Assembly: GCA_934255515.1 (NCBI GenBank)
Contig: CAKQON010000003.1
Coordinates: 12,439-76,438 of the forward strand
Length of the DNA: 64,000 bases
Source of the DNA: an uncultured Sutterella sp.
GTDB taxonomy: Bacteria; Pseudomonadota; Gammaproteobacteria; Burkholderiales; Burkholderiaceae_F
Reading direction: 5' to 3'
Shown here one piece after another: positions 16,680 through 24,718 of this stretch (within the stretch, counting starts at the first letter, position 1; the number at the start of each line of letters is the position of its first letter). The notes below the pieces were generated by a model that worked only from the letters and a program-made list of their open reading frames with translations, was not told the origin of the DNA and ran no database searches. A program made the position numbers and the translations under genes.

Positions 16680-18992
16680 TCAGCGGCGAAGCTTCGCAAA
16701 AGCAGCGCCGAGCGCAGTATTGGTTCCGGCATTTCCCCGGTCGGATCCATCCCGGCTGACGCCCTTCGCATGTCTCGACGCCCCCCTCGAAGCACCGGCC
16801 CCGGTAGTCCCGTCCGAACGCATGGAAAGCGAAATGCGCTGACGCGCCGCATCCACATCGAGCACCGTCACCTTAACCACCTGCCCTACACGCACTTCCT
16901 TGAACGGATCCTTCACAAAATGGTCCGCAAGCGCTGACACGTGAACAAGCCCGTTCACATGAACGCCGATATCAACGAAAGCACCGAAGGCTGCGACATT
17001 GGCGACTACACCCTCAAGCTTCATTCCCGGATGGAGATCCTCAATGGTCTGGATGTCATCCTTAAATTCAGCCGTTTTAAATTCAGCTCTTGGATCGCGC
17101 TCAGGCTTCTCAAGCTCACGGATGATGTCAAGCACAGTAGGCGCACCGAATTTTTCATCGGCATAATCCGCCGCCCGAATCTTACCAAGGAGCGCCTCAT
17201 TGCCCATAAGCTCCCGCACGCTCCTGAGCTTGAGGCGCGCGACCATTTTCGCCACCACCGAATAGGATTCCGGATGAACGCCTGTACCGTCGAGCGGATT
17301 TGCCCCGCGATGGATGCGCAGGAACCCGGCCGCCTGCAAAAAGCGCGCATCCCCAAGGTAAGGCACCTTGCGCAGCGCCTCGCGATCACGGAAAGCTCCG
17401 TTCTTTTCGCGATAAGCAACGATTTCCTGCGCGACGCGGCGTGTAAGACCGGCAATATGACTTAATAGCTGGGGACTTGCCGTGTTGACGTCAACGCCGA
17501 CGAAATTAACGCAGTCTTCAACAACCGCAGAGAGACGGCGCTCAAGCTTCTGATGATCCACATCGTGCTGGTACTGGCCCACGCCGATTGCCTTGGGGTC
17601 GATCTTCACGAGCTCAGCCAGCGGATCCTGGAGGCGCCTTGCGATCGAAACCGCCCCGCGGTAGCTGACGTCGAGTTCGGGAAGCTCCTCACTGGCAAGC
17701 TCAGATGCCGAGTAAACGGAAGCCCCCGCCTCGCTAACAATGACGCGCTGAGCCTTGACTTCCGGGTGCGCGCGCAGAACTTCGCCGACAACGGCCGACG
17801 TCTCACGGCTTGCGGTCCCGTTCCCGATCGCAATGAAGGCGATTCGGTAGGGCTCAAGCATCTTCAGAAGCTTCAGCTTTGAGGCTTCGCGCGCGGCGTC
17901 GGACCCGTGCATCATGAGAACGTCGTGGGCAAGCACTCGGCCCGTGTCGTCAATGACCGCGGCTTTGACACCCGTACGGAAGCCCGGGTCAAGACCAAGA
18001 ACTGCATGGTGTCCGGCAGGCGCGGCAAGAAGCAGGTCGCGCAGATTATCTCCAAAGACGCCGATTGCCGTTTCTTCTGCGCGCTCCCGGAGTTCTTCAA
18101 GAAGATCGCCCTCAATGGAAAGACGAAGCTTCACGCGCCATGTCCAGCGGCAGACGCTAAGGAGCCACATATCCGCGGCGCGTCCGGTTCGGCTGATGCC
18201 GAGGAGATCAGCAAGCCGCGCTTCCGCAGGATGAGGATCACGCGCTTCATCTTCGGCAGGAAGCTCAACAGATACCGTAAGGAATCCCTCCCGGCGGCCG
18301 CGAAGAACGGCAAGCGCACGATGCGACGGGACTTTCGAGAGCGATTCCCGAAAATCGAAGTAATCACGGTATTTTTCCGCCTTCTCTTTTTCAGCTTCCA
18401 CAAGACGAGAGACAAGCTCTCCACGCGAGGACATAAAGGCGCGCAAATTTTCTCTCAGCTTTGCATCGAGGCTGAAGCGTTCTGCAAGAATGTCTCTTGC
18501 GCCATTAAGCGCTGCCTGCGCATCGGCAAAACCCTTTTCGGCATTGACGAAGGCAGCCGCCTCACGAAGAGGATCCAGCGTCCGGTTGGCCAGAAGCTTG
18601 TCGGCGAGAGGTTCGAGACCCGCTTCCTTCGCAATGGCCGCGCGCGTGCGGCGCTTGCTCTTATAGGGCGCATAAAGGTCTTCAAGCTCCTGCTTGGTCT
18701 CGGCTTTCAGAAGGCGCTCCTTCAAAGCATCATCAAGCTTCCCCTGAGCCTCAATGGAGGCAAGGATTGTCTCGCGACGATCATTAAGCTCTCTGAGATA
18801 CACAAGACGCTCTTCGAGCGTCCGCAACTGTGCATCCGTGAGTCCGCCGGTCATTTCCTTGCGGTAGCGGGCGATAAAAGGCACGGTTGCGCCTTCGTCG
18901 AGGAGTCTGACGGCCGCTTCCACCTGGGAGGAGCGCGCCGCAATTTCTTCGGCAATATGAGCGCAGATACGCGCACTGAGCATGTCGGTCAT
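16680..18992 (-). CDS. tex: Tex, S1-domain RNA-binding transcription accessory protein
   Basis: This 770-residue protein aligns in layout with Tex/YhgF: an N-terminal helical domain (VPFIARYRKEMTGGL), a YqgF/RNase H-like domain in the middle (VLGLDPGFRTGVKAAVID), helix-hairpin-helix repeats (LLSHIAGLTRRVAQEIVAYR), and a C-terminal S1 domain (GMKLEGVVANVAAFGAFVDIG). The tail is arginine- and glycine-rich. Tex binds nucleic acid and influences transcription. In several pathogens it affects toxin expression and fitness. The gene lies downstream of the amino-acid transporter genes on the same strand, separated by a terminator-like hairpin. Confidence 0.95.
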   Translation of the reverse strand: MTDMLSARICAHIAEEIAARSSQVEAAVRLLDEGATVPFIARYRKEMTGGLTDAQLRTLEERLVYLRELNDRRETILASIEAQGKLDDALKERLLKAETKQELEDLYAPYKSKRRTRAAIAKEAGLEPLADKLLANRTLDPLREAAAFVNAEKGFADAQAALNGARDILAERFSLDAKLRENLRAFMSSRGELVSRLVEAEKEKAEKYRDYFDFRESLSKVPSHRALAVLRGRREGFLTVSVELPAEDEARDPHPAEARLADLLGISRTGRAADMWLLSVCRWTWRVKLRLSIEGDLLEELRERAEETAIGVFGDNLRDLLLAAPAGHHAVLGLDPGFRTGVKAAVIDDTGRVLAHDVLMMHGSDAAREASKLKLLKMLEPYRIAFIAIGNGTASRETSAVVGEVLRAHPEVKAQRVIVSEAGASVYSASELASEELPELDVSYRGAVSIARRLQDPLAELVKIDPKAIGVGQYQHDVDHQKLERRLSAVVEDCVNFVGVDVNTASPQLLSHIAGLTRRVAQEIVAYREKNGAFRDREALRKVPYLGDARFLQAAGFLRIHRGANPLDGTGVHPESYSVVAKMVARLKLRSVRELMGNEALLGKIRAADYADEKFGAPTVLDIIRELEKPERDPRAEFKTAEFKDDIQTIEDLHPGMKLEGVVANVAAFGAFVDIGVHVNGLVHVSALADHFVKDPFKEVRVGQVVKVTVLDVDAARQRISLSMRSDGTTGAGASRGASRHAKGVSRDGSDRGNAGTNTALGAAFAKLRR

Positions 18993-19013
18993 CTTTCGAA
19001 AACTCTGCGGTTA

Positions 19014-19054
19014 AAAGGAACGCCCGGGAAGGCCTTTTTGCCTCATCCGGGCGT
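19014..19054 (-). terminator. Terminator-like hairpin upstream of tex
   Basis: ACGCCCGG (19020-19027) pairs with CCGGGCGT (19047-19054). Read on the minus strand it is followed by TTCCTTTTAACC, a modest T-rich tract. It would end the amino-acid transporter operon after the DUF1857 gene and leave tex to its own promoter. Confidence 0.55.
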
Positions 19055-19076
19055 CGAATAATAGAGAAGGCTCGCT

Positions 19077-19583
19077 TTAAGCGTGTGCCTCATGCGCCTT
19101 GAGCTCAACGAGATCATCAAGAATCTTCACAAGAATGCTCCGGTCCTTGCTTTCGTATGCAAGACGTCTGAGCTGATTGAGCTGCGCTTCCTGATGCGTT
19201 TCCTTCTGCAGCGGCTCGCGATCTTCGTGATAGGTAAAGCGCACGAAAAGGCTTCCCTTTTCAGGCTCCTCAATCGTCATGCTGAAATCCGATGCCGGCC
19301 GTGGACCATCAGCATCAATATGCGCGTGATAGCTCCCGTCCGCCGAAAGTTCAATTTCTTCTTCGAACTTCAGCGTTCCGAAGCTGATCTCTCTCCCGAA
19401 GGTCACGGATCCCGGCGTTTTTCCCGGAACCTCCGCCTTCGTAATGCGGGAGCCGCTTACTTCCTCGATATAGTTTTCCGGATGCCGCGCGAAATCGGCG
19501 ATGCCGCGCGCGAGATCCTCTCGAGTAAGAACAAAGGGAAGCTCCGGGATGGATGCCCGGATGATGTGCTCATGAAATTTCAT
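19077..19583 (-). CDS. DUF1857 (AtaL-like, SRPBCC fold) protein
   Basis: A 168-residue soluble protein starting MKFHEHIIRASIPE. The pattern of an N-terminal helix-containing segment (DLARGIADFARHPENYIEEV), alternating strands and a charged C-terminal helix fits the DUF1857/AtaL-like family of the SRPBCC superfamily, which binds small hydrophobic ligands. Function is unknown. A longer frame starting at 19679 overlaps the permease gene and is unlikely. The start lies 7 bp after the aapM-like stop, so it is probably co-transcribed with the amino-acid transporter. No clear ribosome binding site precedes it, which suggests translational coupling. Confidence 0.7.
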   Translation of the reverse strand: MKFHEHIIRASIPELPFVLTREDLARGIADFARHPENYIEEVSGSRITKAEVPGKTPGSVTFGREISFGTLKFEEEIELSADGSYHAHIDADGPRPASDFSMTIEEPEKGSLFVRFTYHEDREPLQKETHQEAQLNQLRRLAYESKDRSILVKILDDLVELKAHEAHA

Positions 19584-19590
19584 AAACGAA

Positions 19591-20691
19591 TCAAATTTGA
19601 ATAGTACGGCGCGACTTTGTCCCCTGAAGCCTTCCTTCGAGCCACTGGCTGTAGCGCGAAATGATGAAGCTCGAGACAAAATAGACCATCACGATGAAAG
19701 CGTAGCCTTCAATGAAATAGGGCCTCCAGAGGGCATCCCCAAGCGCAAGCTTGAGTGACCCGGTAAGGTCGTACATCGAGACCACCATAACAAGCGAAGT
19801 GTCCATGAAGCAGGACAAAAGGCTGTTGACGAAAGCCGGGATGATAGCTACCAGGGCCTGAGGAAGAATAACGCTCGTGTAGCACTGACGTTCCGTAAGC
19901 CCCAGCGAACGGGCAGCAGCAAACTGCCCGCGCGGAATGGTCTGAAGCCCGCCGCGAACAGTTTCCGCCATATAGGCCGCCTGAAAGAGCGTAATGCCGA
20001 TCGTCACTCGCCAGAAGGCATCTACCTTCATCCATTCCGGCATCAGGAGCGGAAAGACGAAAGCCGCAACGAACAGCACGGTAATCAGCGGCACGCCGCG
20101 CACGAGTTCGATGTAGCCCGTTGAAACGGCAGAAATGATGGGCAGTCTGCTGCGGCGACCGATGGCAAGAAGAATGCCGAGAGGAGAAGACGCCGCCATG
20201 CCGAGAAGCGTAAGAATCACCGTCAACGGCAGTCCGCCCCACATGTCGGTACTGATTTCTTCCAGTCCGAAAATGCCGCCGATCATCAGAACGAAGAAGG
20301 CGGCAAAGGATGCAACCCAGCCCCAGAGAAGCATTCGCAGCCCCCGGTGCGACCAGAGAGACGGCACCGCAGAGATGACGAGCATGAGAACGATGATGAA
20401 TGTGGCAAGCGCCGGCCGCCACTGCAGCTCATAAGGGAAGCGCCCGAAAATAATGAGGCGCCATTTTTCAGTTACAAAGCCCCAACAGGCGCCCGCTGCT
20501 TGCCTGCAGGCATTAACGTCGGCGCTCCAGACGGCATCGAGAACCGCCCACTTGATGAACCAGCAGAGGACGAAAAGGATGACGGCGCCGAGCACTACCG
20601 AAACCACGCTTGCCCCGGGAGAATAGAAGCAGCTCGCGCGCAGCCGCTCCCAAAGACCGCCGGGAGTGCCCGTAATCTGAATTTCCGGCAT
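19591..20691 (-). CDS. aapM: Polar amino-acid ABC transporter permease (AapM/YhdY-like)
   Basis: This inner-membrane permease has about 366 residues and eight or so hydrophobic helices. The EAA-type loop is seen as AARSLGLTERQCYTSVILPQAL, where the ATPase would dock. YIELVRGVPLITVLF and YMAETVRGGLQTIPRGQ are typical of the His/Gln/Glu permease family. The ATG at 20691 has AAGGAG six bases upstream. An ATG at 20697 lies right against that motif and is unlikely. The start is 10 bp after the aapQ stop. No ATPase gene follows in the window. Confidence 0.88.
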   Translation of the reverse strand: MPEIQITGTPGGLWERLRASCFYSPGASVVSVVLGAVILFVLCWFIKWAVLDAVWSADVNACRQAAGACWGFVTEKWRLIIFGRFPYELQWRPALATFIIVLMLVISAVPSLWSHRGLRMLLWGWVASFAAFFVLMIGGIFGLEEISTDMWGGLPLTVILTLLGMAASSPLGILLAIGRRSRLPIISAVSTGYIELVRGVPLITVLFVAAFVFPLLMPEWMKVDAFWRVTIGITLFQAAYMAETVRGGLQTIPRGQFAAARSLGLTERQCYTSVILPQALVAIIPAFVNSLLSCFMDTSLVMVVSMYDLTGSLKLALGDALWRPYFIEGYAFIVMVYFVSSFIISRYSQWLEGRLQGTKSRRTIQI

Positions 20692-20701
20692 GAGCATCTC
20701 C

Positions 20702-21877
20702 TTACTGCGGAGCCCGCATAATGCGGGCATTGAGCTGATTCATGAAGACGGAGATAAGAATGTTCACCGTCAGATAAACGCCCATGATGAGGCAAATGAC
20801 TTCCAGCGCCTGACCGGTAATGTTCATCACCGTCGTCCCCACATTGACCAGATCCGGGTAGCCCACCATCACGGCGAGTGAAGAATTCTTGGTGAGCGTC
20901 ATGTACTGGCTCGAAAGCGGCGGAACAATAAGCCGCATTGCCTGCGGAAAGATGATGTAGCTCACCGTTTCGCGCGTGCGGAATCCAAGCGCCGAAGCGG
21001 CATCCCATTGTGCTGGTCTGACGGATACCACGCCTGCACGGACGATTTCCGCAATCATCGCGGAGGTATAGAGCGTGAGTCCAAGCCAAAGCGTCAGAAA
21101 TTCCGGCGTAAGCTGCGCGCCGCCGGACATGGAAAAGCGCGTTGCAACGGGGTGATTCCAGCCGCCAAATACGCCGAGAATCACCCAGACAAGGGCGAAA
21201 ACCAGCACGAAAGCGAGAAGTCCGGAGCAGTTGGCAACGAGCGAGGTTTCGCGGCGGCGAATGATCCAGGCGACGAAGAATGCCCCGGCAAGACCTGCAA
21301 GAGCCGCAATGCTTCCTGCCCACTGCATCTCGGGGATGGCGAAAAGAAGGCCGGTTTTAGAGAGATACACCCAGTCGCCCAGGTGGAATGCCGCACGAAC
21401 GCCGGGCAGAAGTTCCGTCACCACCAGATAAAGAGCGAGGAGAAGCACCAGAAGCGGCACATTGCGGTAGGCCTCAACATGCGCGATGCCGAGAAAACGC
21501 ACGACGGCATTCCTTGAAAGCCGCATCAGGCCCACAACAACGCCCAGCACCGTCGCCGACACTACCGTGCAGGCAGAGACTCTCAGCGTATTGAGGATGC
21601 CCGTCGCAAAAGCCTTCCACAGCGGATCATTGCTGGAATACGTGATCAGCTGATCGCTGATCTCAAAGCCCGCGCGATTCATCAGGAAATGAAAACCGCT
21701 TTTGATATTTTTCGCTGCAAGATTGGCTTCAACATTGGAAGCGAGCACTGCAATGAAAGCAACGAGAAGAAGGATCAATGCCGCCTGAAGCGTAAATTCA
21801 CGCCGGCGGCGAATCTTCTCGCGCAAAATCCAAGCATCATCCCCGGGAACGATGCTGAAGCTCTCTCTAGAAAACAT
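20702..21877 (-). CDS. aapQ: Polar amino-acid ABC transporter permease (AapQ/YhdX-like)
   Basis: This is a 391-residue permease. One N-terminal helix precedes a large periplasmic loop, then the core permease domain. Family signatures are HVEAYRNVPLLVLLLALY, TSAMIAEIVRAGVVSV and the EAA loop AASALGFRTRETVSYIIFPQAM. It forms a heterodimer with the neighbouring AapM-like permease. The gene lies 92 bp after the binding-protein gene, with a stable hairpin in between. Its sequence is closest in style to the Aap general L-amino-acid transporter of rhizobia. The substrate here is unknown. Confidence 0.88.
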   Translation of the reverse strand: MFSRESFSIVPGDDAWILREKIRRRREFTLQAALILLLVAFIAVLASNVEANLAAKNIKSGFHFLMNRAGFEISDQLITYSSNDPLWKAFATGILNTLRVSACTVVSATVLGVVVGLMRLSRNAVVRFLGIAHVEAYRNVPLLVLLLALYLVVTELLPGVRAAFHLGDWVYLSKTGLLFAIPEMQWAGSIAALAGLAGAFFVAWIIRRRETSLVANCSGLLAFVLVFALVWVILGVFGGWNHPVATRFSMSGGAQLTPEFLTLWLGLTLYTSAMIAEIVRAGVVSVRPAQWDAASALGFRTRETVSYIIFPQAMRLIVPPLSSQYMTLTKNSSLAVMVGYPDLVNVGTTVMNITGQALEVICLIMGVYLTVNILISVFMNQLNARIMRAPQ

Positions 21878-21902
21878 AACTTTCGGGATCGGAAATACGA
21901 AG

Positions 21903-21936
21903 AAGGCTCCAGGCAGCCAAATTGCCCGGAGCCTTT
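21903..21936 (-). terminator. Hairpin between aapJ and aapQ (attenuator or mRNA stabiliser)
   Basis: AAGGCTCC-AGGCA (21903-21915) pairs with TGCC-CGGAGCCTT (21923-21935). On the minus strand it is followed by CTTCG rather than a clean T-run. Such hairpins after binding-protein genes often stabilise the upstream transcript so that more binding protein is made than permease. Confidence 0.5.
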
Positions 21937-21969
21937 CGTCAGGTTCCTGAAGGGAAAAAGGCCGTCAAA

Positions 21970-22992
21970 TCAGCGAATCGGCATGGCATACATGAGGCCG
22001 CCGTCCGTCCAGAGACGATTCATTCCGCGGGGAAGATTAAGCGGGCTCGTCGGACCGAAATACTTCGTCCAGGATTCGCCGTAGTTGCCGACCTGCTTAA
22101 TGATACGGTAGGACCAGTCCTTGTCGAGGCCGAGCATCCTGCCCATATCCTCGCCGGCGCCAACCAGACGCATCACATTCGGATCACGGGAATTCTTGCG
22201 CATGTCGTCCACATTCGCCTGAGTAACGCCGAGCTCCTCTGCCCCGAGGAAAGCCATGAAGGACCAGCGAACGATTTCAAACCACTCCCAGTCGCCGCGG
22301 CGCACGGCCGGGCCGAGAGGTTCTTTGGAAATCGTTTCCGGAAGAATGACGAATTTGGAAGGATCCGGCGCGATCATGCGCACGCCCGCGAGGTCGGACA
22401 TGTCGGTCGTATAAACATCGCAGCGCCCGGAAATGAAAGCGCTCTGCGTAGCCTCCGTCGTGTCGAAGACCACCGTCTTGTACTTCATGCCGTGCGAATG
22501 GAAGTAGTCCGCCGTAGTCTTTTCCGTGGTTGTACCCGTCTGCACGCAGACCGTTGCGCCATCGAGTTCCTTCACGCTTTTAACGCCGAGCGAAGCGGGA
22601 ACCATGAAGCCCTGGCCGTCATAGTAGGAAACGGCGACGAAGACGTTGCCAGTGCTGGCATCCCGGGTCATCGTCCAGGTGGTGTTGCGCGCGAGCATGT
22701 CGATCTCGCCCGATGCCAGCGCGGCCATGTGCTGCGTCGAGGAAAGCGGGACGTACTTCACTTTGTCCGCATCGCCAAGCACGGCCGCGGCAACCGCACG
22801 GCAGGTGTTGACGTCAAGGCCCTGCCAGTGGCCCTGGCTGTCGGCGCTTGAAAAACCCGGAGCAGACGTATTGACGCCGCAGACAAGCTGGCCGCGGGAC
22901 TTAACCCGGTCAAGTGTTTCGCCGGCTTGCGCCGGGAGCGCGACGGCTGCAGCCGCAAGAAGGACGGCAACGGAAAGGAGTTTGGACTTCAT
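21970..22992 (-). CDS. aapJ: Amino-acid ABC transporter periplasmic binding protein (AapJ-like)
   Basis: A 340-residue exported solute-binding protein. The signal peptide MKSKLLSVAVLLAAAAVA is followed by a cleavage site near AQA-GET. The mature protein starts LDRVKSRGQLVCGVNTSAPGFSS and includes GLDVNTCRAVAAAVLGD, both typical of the AapJ/YhdW family. NTTWTMTRDAS and ATVCVQTGTTTE line the ligand cleft. The ATG at 22992 has GAGGAA nine bases upstream. An upstream ATG at 23133 would add 47 residues without export features and is rejected. It is first in the transporter operon. The 346-bp gap to the divergent gene presumably holds both promoters. Confidence 0.92.
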   Translation of the reverse strand: MKSKLLSVAVLLAAAAVALPAQAGETLDRVKSRGQLVCGVNTSAPGFSSADSQGHWQGLDVNTCRAVAAAVLGDADKVKYVPLSSTQHMAALASGEIDMLARNTTWTMTRDASTGNVFVAVSYYDGQGFMVPASLGVKSVKELDGATVCVQTGTTTEKTTADYFHSHGMKYKTVVFDTTEATQSAFISGRCDVYTTDMSDLAGVRMIAPDPSKFVILPETISKEPLGPAVRRGDWEWFEIVRWSFMAFLGAEELGVTQANVDDMRKNSRDPNVMRLVGAGEDMGRMLGLDKDWSYRIIKQVGNYGESWTKYFGPTSPLNLPRGMNRLWTDGGLMYAMPIR

Positions 22993-23338
22993 GGCAAAAG
23001 GTTCCTCAGATAAACGAAGGGATAGAGCTTCCGACAGGATAAATGCCGGTCCGAAGCGGCTGAGGCGCAGTAGGGCGGCTCCATGAAAAAACGCTTGAAG
23101 GGTGAAAGAAAAATACCCTTCCAGTTGGTTCAACCCCGGGTCTCAGCGCTGTTATTTAAGAAAATAACGCGAAAAAACAAGTGGTTAATAAGGAATTCAT
23201 GGTAAAATCTCTGACCTGTGTTCAATATAGCGGAAATCTGCTCATTTCAAAGCGCCGCCTGCATTAAGAATCGCGGTGCGAGCGCGCATCCCGACTCTCA
23301 TGCGGACCGCGCTGAACCAAGATTTTCCGGAAATGCTT

Positions 23339-24649
23339 ATGGATTCCCTGCCGCAAGTTGCGGCGCTCTTCGGCCTTGTGCTGCTCAGCGCCTTTTTTTC
23401 GTCTTCTGAAATCTCTCTCGCTTCTGCATCCAAGACGCGACTGCAGACGCTTGCGGATGACGGAGACAGACGGGCTGCGCTCGTCCTCGAGCTGCAGTCT
23501 CATCCAGGGCAATTCTTTTCGGCGCTCCAGGTGCTCGTGAATGCCGCCGCGCTTTTGGGCGGCGTCATCGGAGACGCAGCCTTCTCTCCTTTCTTCGACT
23601 GGCTCTTCTCGATCGTTCTTCCCGGGCAGAACCTCTCGCATGTGAGCTTCATCATTTCCTTCATCATCGCAACGACGCTCTTCGTCATTTTTGCGGATCT
23701 GCTCCCGAAGCGTCTTGCCATTGCGCGCCCGGAAGCTACCGCAATGTTCGTCGTGCGCCCGATGAACGTGCTGATCAAGTGCCTGCGCCCCATCGTGTTC
23801 GTCCTCGAGCGTCTCTCGGATGCCTGCATCCGTTCGCTCGGCATGCCGACAAAGCGGCAGGAGACCATTACGTCTGAAGACATCCTCGCGAGCGTCGGCG
23901 CGGGCGCTGCAGCAGGCGTCATTGCCCCCGAAGAGGAAACCGTCATTCAGAACGTCTTCGAGCTTGAATCCAGACTCGTGCCTTCTGCGATGACCGCACG
24001 CGAAAGCATCGTCTACTTCACGCTTGACGAAACCGACGAAAGCATCCGGGCAAAGATCTCCACTGTTCCCTACAACCGCTTCCTTGTCTGCGACAAAGAC
24101 CTCGACCATGTCGTCGGCTTTGTCGACTCCAAGCATCTTCTGCGCCGCGTTCTTGAAGAAAAACCCATTCTTTTCCAGGATCCCGAGCTTCTGCAGGGCG
24201 TCCAGTTCATTCCGGACTCGCTGACGCTTTCCGAGGTTCTCGACGTCTTCCAGCGCACACATACGGACTTCGCCGTCATTCTCAATGAATATGCGCTTGT
24301 GGTCGGCATCATCACGATCAACGACGTCATGGCAACCGTCATGGGCGATCTCGTCACGAATGAAGATGACGTGCAGATCATCCAGCGCGATGCAGACACA
24401 TGGCTCGTTGACGGCGCCACGCCGATTGACGATCTGGAGCATGCTCTGGAAATTGATGAGCTTCCTGAAGACTCCGCCTACGAAACCGTTGCGGGTTTCA
24501 TGATGTACATGCTCAGAAAGATTCCAAAGCGTACCGACAAAGTGGTCTGCGCTGACTATACGTTTGAAGTGATGGACGTCGACAACAACAAGATCGATCA
24601 GGTGCTCATCACAAGAAACAAGAAAAAGACCGAGAAGCCTGCCGAATAA
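23339..24649 (+). CDS. CNNM/CBS-domain transporter-like protein (HlyC/CorC, YtfL-like)
   Basis: The protein has 436 residues. An N-terminal CNNM domain holds about four helices (LFGLVLLSAFFSSSEISLASAS, IISFIIATTLFVIFADLLPKRLA). Two CBS domains follow (about 205-320), and a C-terminal CorC_HlyC domain has DTWLVDGATPIDDL and ETVAGFMMYML. Relatives act in magnesium or cobalt export, or as cadaverine/putrescine exporters (YtfL/PaeA). The hemolysin label is historical. The ATG at 23339 has GGAA six bases upstream. In-frame alternatives are GTG 23276, ATG 23300 and ATG 23333. It is divergent from aapJ. Confidence 0.85.
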   Translation: MDSLPQVAALFGLVLLSAFFSSSEISLASASKTRLQTLADDGDRRAALVLELQSHPGQFFSALQVLVNAAALLGGVIGDAAFSPFFDWLFSIVLPGQNLSHVSFIISFIIATTLFVIFADLLPKRLAIARPEATAMFVVRPMNVLIKCLRPIVFVLERLSDACIRSLGMPTKRQETITSEDILASVGAGAAAGVIAPEEETVIQNVFELESRLVPSAMTARESIVYFTLDETDESIRAKISTVPYNRFLVCDKDLDHVVGFVDSKHLLRRVLEEKPILFQDPELLQGVQFIPDSLTLSEVLDVFQRTHTDFAVILNEYALVVGIITINDVMATVMGDLVTNEDDVQIIQRDADTWLVDGATPIDDLEHALEIDELPEDSAYETVAGFMMYMLRKIPKRTDKVVCADYTFEVMDVDNNKIDQVLITRNKKKTEKPAE

Positions 24650-24669
24650 CGGCAGAGTCTCCGCAGAAG

Positions 24670-24710
24670 AAAATCCCGCGACGATTTTGTTCGTACGCGG
24701 GATTTTTTAT
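24670..24710. terminator. Bidirectional terminator between the CNNM gene and topB
   Basis: AATCCCGCG (24672-24680) pairs with CGCGGGATT (24696-24704). An inner ACGA/TCGT pairing extends the stem. A-rich and T-rich flanks allow termination on both strands for the convergent genes. Confidence 0.8.
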
Positions 24711-24718
24711 TTTTCAGA

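Noticed and set aside
17907-19061. 384-codon antisense frame across tex
   Set aside because: The minus strand encodes a full Tex protein. The antisense translation has no domain features.
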